From: an uncultured Clostridium sp.
Lineage (GTDB): Bacteria > Bacillota > Clostridia > Peptostreptococcales > Peptostreptococcaceae
Length of the DNA stretch: 14,644 nucleotides
Assembly (NCBI GenBank): GCA_900557165.1
Contig: USRS01000066.1
Location: 1 to 14,644 of the forward strand
Direction: 5' to 3'
Shown here in pieces: positions 13,368 through 14,644 of the stretch; within the stretch, counting starts at the first letter, position 1, and every line of letters begins with the position of its first letter. The notes below the pieces were generated by a model. That model had not been told where the DNA came from, made no database searches, and saw only the letters and a list, made by a program, of their open reading frames with translations. Position numbers and translations under genes: made by a program.

Positions 13368-14093
13368 ATGGAGGAAAAATACTCAAAATTTATAGGAATA
13401 GGACAAGAAGGAATAGAAACTTTAAATGCCTTTAAAAATAAATTAGAAAAAAACTTTTCATTTGAAGAAATAAATTTAAAACAAGATGTGGATAAAGACT
13501 ATGTAAGAGCTTTACTTGATGGAATAGAAGTATTAGTTTTAACTTACAATAGTGAAGACAAGAAAGTTAGAGATATAGTTAAGGCAATTTCATTTATGGC
13601 AGTGGAGAGAAGAGTTCTTTGCATAGGATTAGGTTCTTCTTTAAAAGAAAATAAAGATGAAATGGGAGTAGACCAAGAAATCAAAATAAACAAATACAAT
13701 TTTGAAAAAATTCAAGATTTATTAAATATAGTTGTGGAGTCTATTGATGAAAATGTATTTCTTGCAATAGATTTAACTGATTTAAGAGATATATTCAATA
13801 AAGAAAGTGCTATATCTTATTCATATGAAGAATTTGCTCATGATACAGATATAGATAGTATAGTTAAAGCTTTAGTAGAAGAAACTTATGCTACAGAAGG
13901 GGAAGCTACTAAGAAAAAAGCCATATTATTCTATGAATTAGAAAAAGAATTAATAGAAAATGAGTTAATGTTTATAAATGATATAAATATGAAAGTATCA
14001 GAAATGATAGGAGATACATATGATATATTATTCTCATTTAACTCAGTAGAAGACAACGATAAAAAATTAAAAATTAGTTTAATTACTAGATAA
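13368..14093 (+). CDS. Degenerate FtsZ/tubulin-like protein lacking the GTP-binding signature
   Basis: A 241-residue cytoplasmic protein whose element order matches FtsZ. Residues 6-22 (SKFIGIGQEGIETLNAF) align with the T1 loop (KVIGVGGGGNNAVNRM in FtsZ). EVLVLTYNSEDKKVR (54-68) lies where FtsZ has MVFITAGMGGGTGTG, but all the signature glycines are gone. RRVLCIGLGSSL (81-92) matches LTVGVVTKPF. A long helix (111-126, like H7) leads to AIDLTDLRDIF (133-143), which keeps both aspartates of the T7 NxDxxD loop (D135, D138) but not its Asn. ILFYELEKELIENELMFIND (186-205) and YDILFSFNSVEDN/LKISLITR at the end match the C-terminal sheet. The GTPase half is shortened by 60 or more residues and there is no C-terminal tail. 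The start has AAGGAGG at 13356-13362. It lies in an operon with queT. Probably cannot bind GTP; role unknown. Confidence 0.72.
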   Translation: MEEKYSKFIGIGQEGIETLNAFKNKLEKNFSFEEINLKQDVDKDYVRALLDGIEVLVLTYNSEDKKVRDIVKAISFMAVERRVLCIGLGSSLKENKDEMGVDQEIKINKYNFEKIQDLLNIVVESIDENVFLAIDLTDLRDIFNKESAISYSYEEFAHDTDIDSIVKALVEETYATEGEATKKKAILFYELEKELIENELMFINDINMKVSEMIGDTYDILFSFNSVEDNDKKLKISLITR

Positions 14094-14096
14094 ATG

Positions 14097-14134
14097 AAAA
14101 AAAGCAAACAGTGGAAAAACTGGTTGCTTTTTTT
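14097..14134 (+). terminator. Rho-independent terminator after the queT operon
   Basis: AAAAAAAGCAA (14097-14107) pairs with TTGCTTTTTTT (14124-14134). A single A/G mismatch separates it from the inner stem CAGT/ACTG (14109-14112, 14119-14122), loop GGAAAA. Confidence 0.92.
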
Positions 14135-14146
14135 ATGGCTCGGTTA

Positions 14147-14175
14147 TTGACTAAAATGATAATTTATTATAAGAT
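14147..14175 (+). promoter_or_regulatory. Probable promoter of the ABC-F gene
   Basis: TTGACT at 14147-14152, a 17-bp spacer, TAAGAT at 14170-14175. An alternative -10, TATAAG at 14168-14173, gives a 15-bp spacer. Confidence 0.55.
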
Positions 14176-14223
14176 TAGAATGTTATGTTTTTAATACGAC
14201 AATAATTGAAAGGATTGATATAA

Positions 14224-14644
14224 ATGTTACAAGTTACTAATGTTGGACTTAGATTCGGTGATAAAGAATTATATAAAGACGTTAACTTAAAATTTACTAA
14301 AGGGAACTGCTACGGAATAATAGGAGCTAATGGTGCAGGAAAAACTACTTTCCTAAAAATATTAGCTGGAGATATAGAGCCAAATACAGGATCTGTTAGT
14401 ATAACAGAAAAAGAAAGAATGTCTGTTTTAAGACAGGACCACTTCAAATATGATGAAGAAACTGTTTTAGATGTTGTTATAATGGGACATGAAAGATTAT
14501 ACCAAATAATGAAAGAAAAAGATGCCCTATACATGAAAGAAGATTTCTCTGAAGAAGATGGTATAAAAGCTGCAGAACTTGAAGGAGAGTTCGCTGAACT
14601 TGATGGATGGGATGCAGAAACTAATGCAGAAAAAATATTAATGG
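14224..14644 (+). CDS. ykpA: ABC-F family ATPase (YkpA/YbiT type), 5' part
   Basis: The first 140 residues of a soluble ABC-F protein; the gene runs off the window. ABC-F proteins carry two ATPase domains without membrane segments and act on the ribosome, many in translation factor roles, some in antibiotic protection. Walker A is GANGAGKTT at 34-42, and the Q-loop Gln is Q71 in VLRQDHF. VLDVVIMGHERLYQIMKEKDALYMK and the acidic segment DFSEEDGIKAAELEGEFAELDGWDAE (about 107-132) are the insertion typical of the YkpA (Bacillus)/YbiT (E. coli) subfamily, which is not an established resistance subgroup. The start has AAAGGA at 14209-14214. Signature motif, Walker B and the second domain lie beyond the end, so completeness cannot be judged. 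Confidence 0.93.
   Translation, partial: MLQVTNVGLRFGDKELYKDVNLKFTKGNCYGIIGANGAGKTTFLKILAGDIEPNTGSVSITEKERMSVLRQDHFKYDEETVLDVVIMGHERLYQIMKEKDALYMKEDFSEEDGIKAAELEGEFAELDGWDAETNAEKILM

Noticed and set aside
1..14644. CRISPR array, tRNA genes, insertion sequences, phage or attachment sites
   Set aside because: No regularly spaced repeats of CRISPR length, no cloverleaf-like segment, no transposase or integrase and no terminal inverted repeats were seen; the tandem repeats found are 11-bp units only.

Overview
This is chromosomal DNA of an A+T-rich, low-GC Gram-positive anaerobe. Strong AGGAGG-type ribosome binding sites, short intergenic gaps closed by hairpin-plus-T-run terminators, and the gene families present (NCS2 purine permease, ECF S components, second SEC-C methionine aminopeptidase, YkpA-like ABC-F) all fit Clostridia. 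A member of the Peptostreptococcaceae is my best guess, but that is inference from general similarity. No tRNA, rRNA, CRISPR array, transposase or phage gene is visible. The window reads as ordinary core and lightly accessory chromosome.

Layout. 1-2366: an OmpR-family two-component system, with a promoter set between two copies of a 19-20 bp direct repeat, followed by a small lysine-rich helical protein and a terminator. 2374-3663: a two-gene operon of an ECF-type substrate-binding membrane protein and a short radical SAM protein. 3690-5315: an NCS2 purine permease with a consensus promoter and a candidate PurR operator. 5342-5948: a membrane-anchored glycerophosphodiester-phosphodiesterase relative that appears to have lost the middle of its barrel in frame. 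5973-7569: a MATE exporter with a palindrome over its -35 box and a hairpin at its predicted transcript start. 7639-9913: a U32-family (tRNA/rRNA hydroxylation type) protein in an operon with a SEC-C methionine aminopeptidase. 9972-11036: L-lactate dehydrogenase. 11049-11517: a two-helix membrane protein of unknown role, convergent with nhaA (minus strand, 11516-12670) through a shared bidirectional terminator. 12762-14134: queT (queuosine-precursor ECF S component) in an operon with a 241-residue degenerate FtsZ-like protein. 14147-14644: the start of a YkpA-type ABC-F ATPase, cut by the window end.

The most novel item is the FtsZ-like protein at 13368-14093. It keeps the order of FtsZ elements and the two aspartates of the T7 loop, but the GTP-binding signature loop is replaced and the N-terminal half is shortened. 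It could interact with a filament end without binding GTP itself. Other points worth checking are the paired repeats bracketing the two-component promoter, the ECF-S/radical SAM pair, the internally deleted phosphodiesterase, the MATE operator, and two separate 11-bp tandem repeats, one of which duplicates a -10 box. Function assignments come from motifs and family memory, not from searches.
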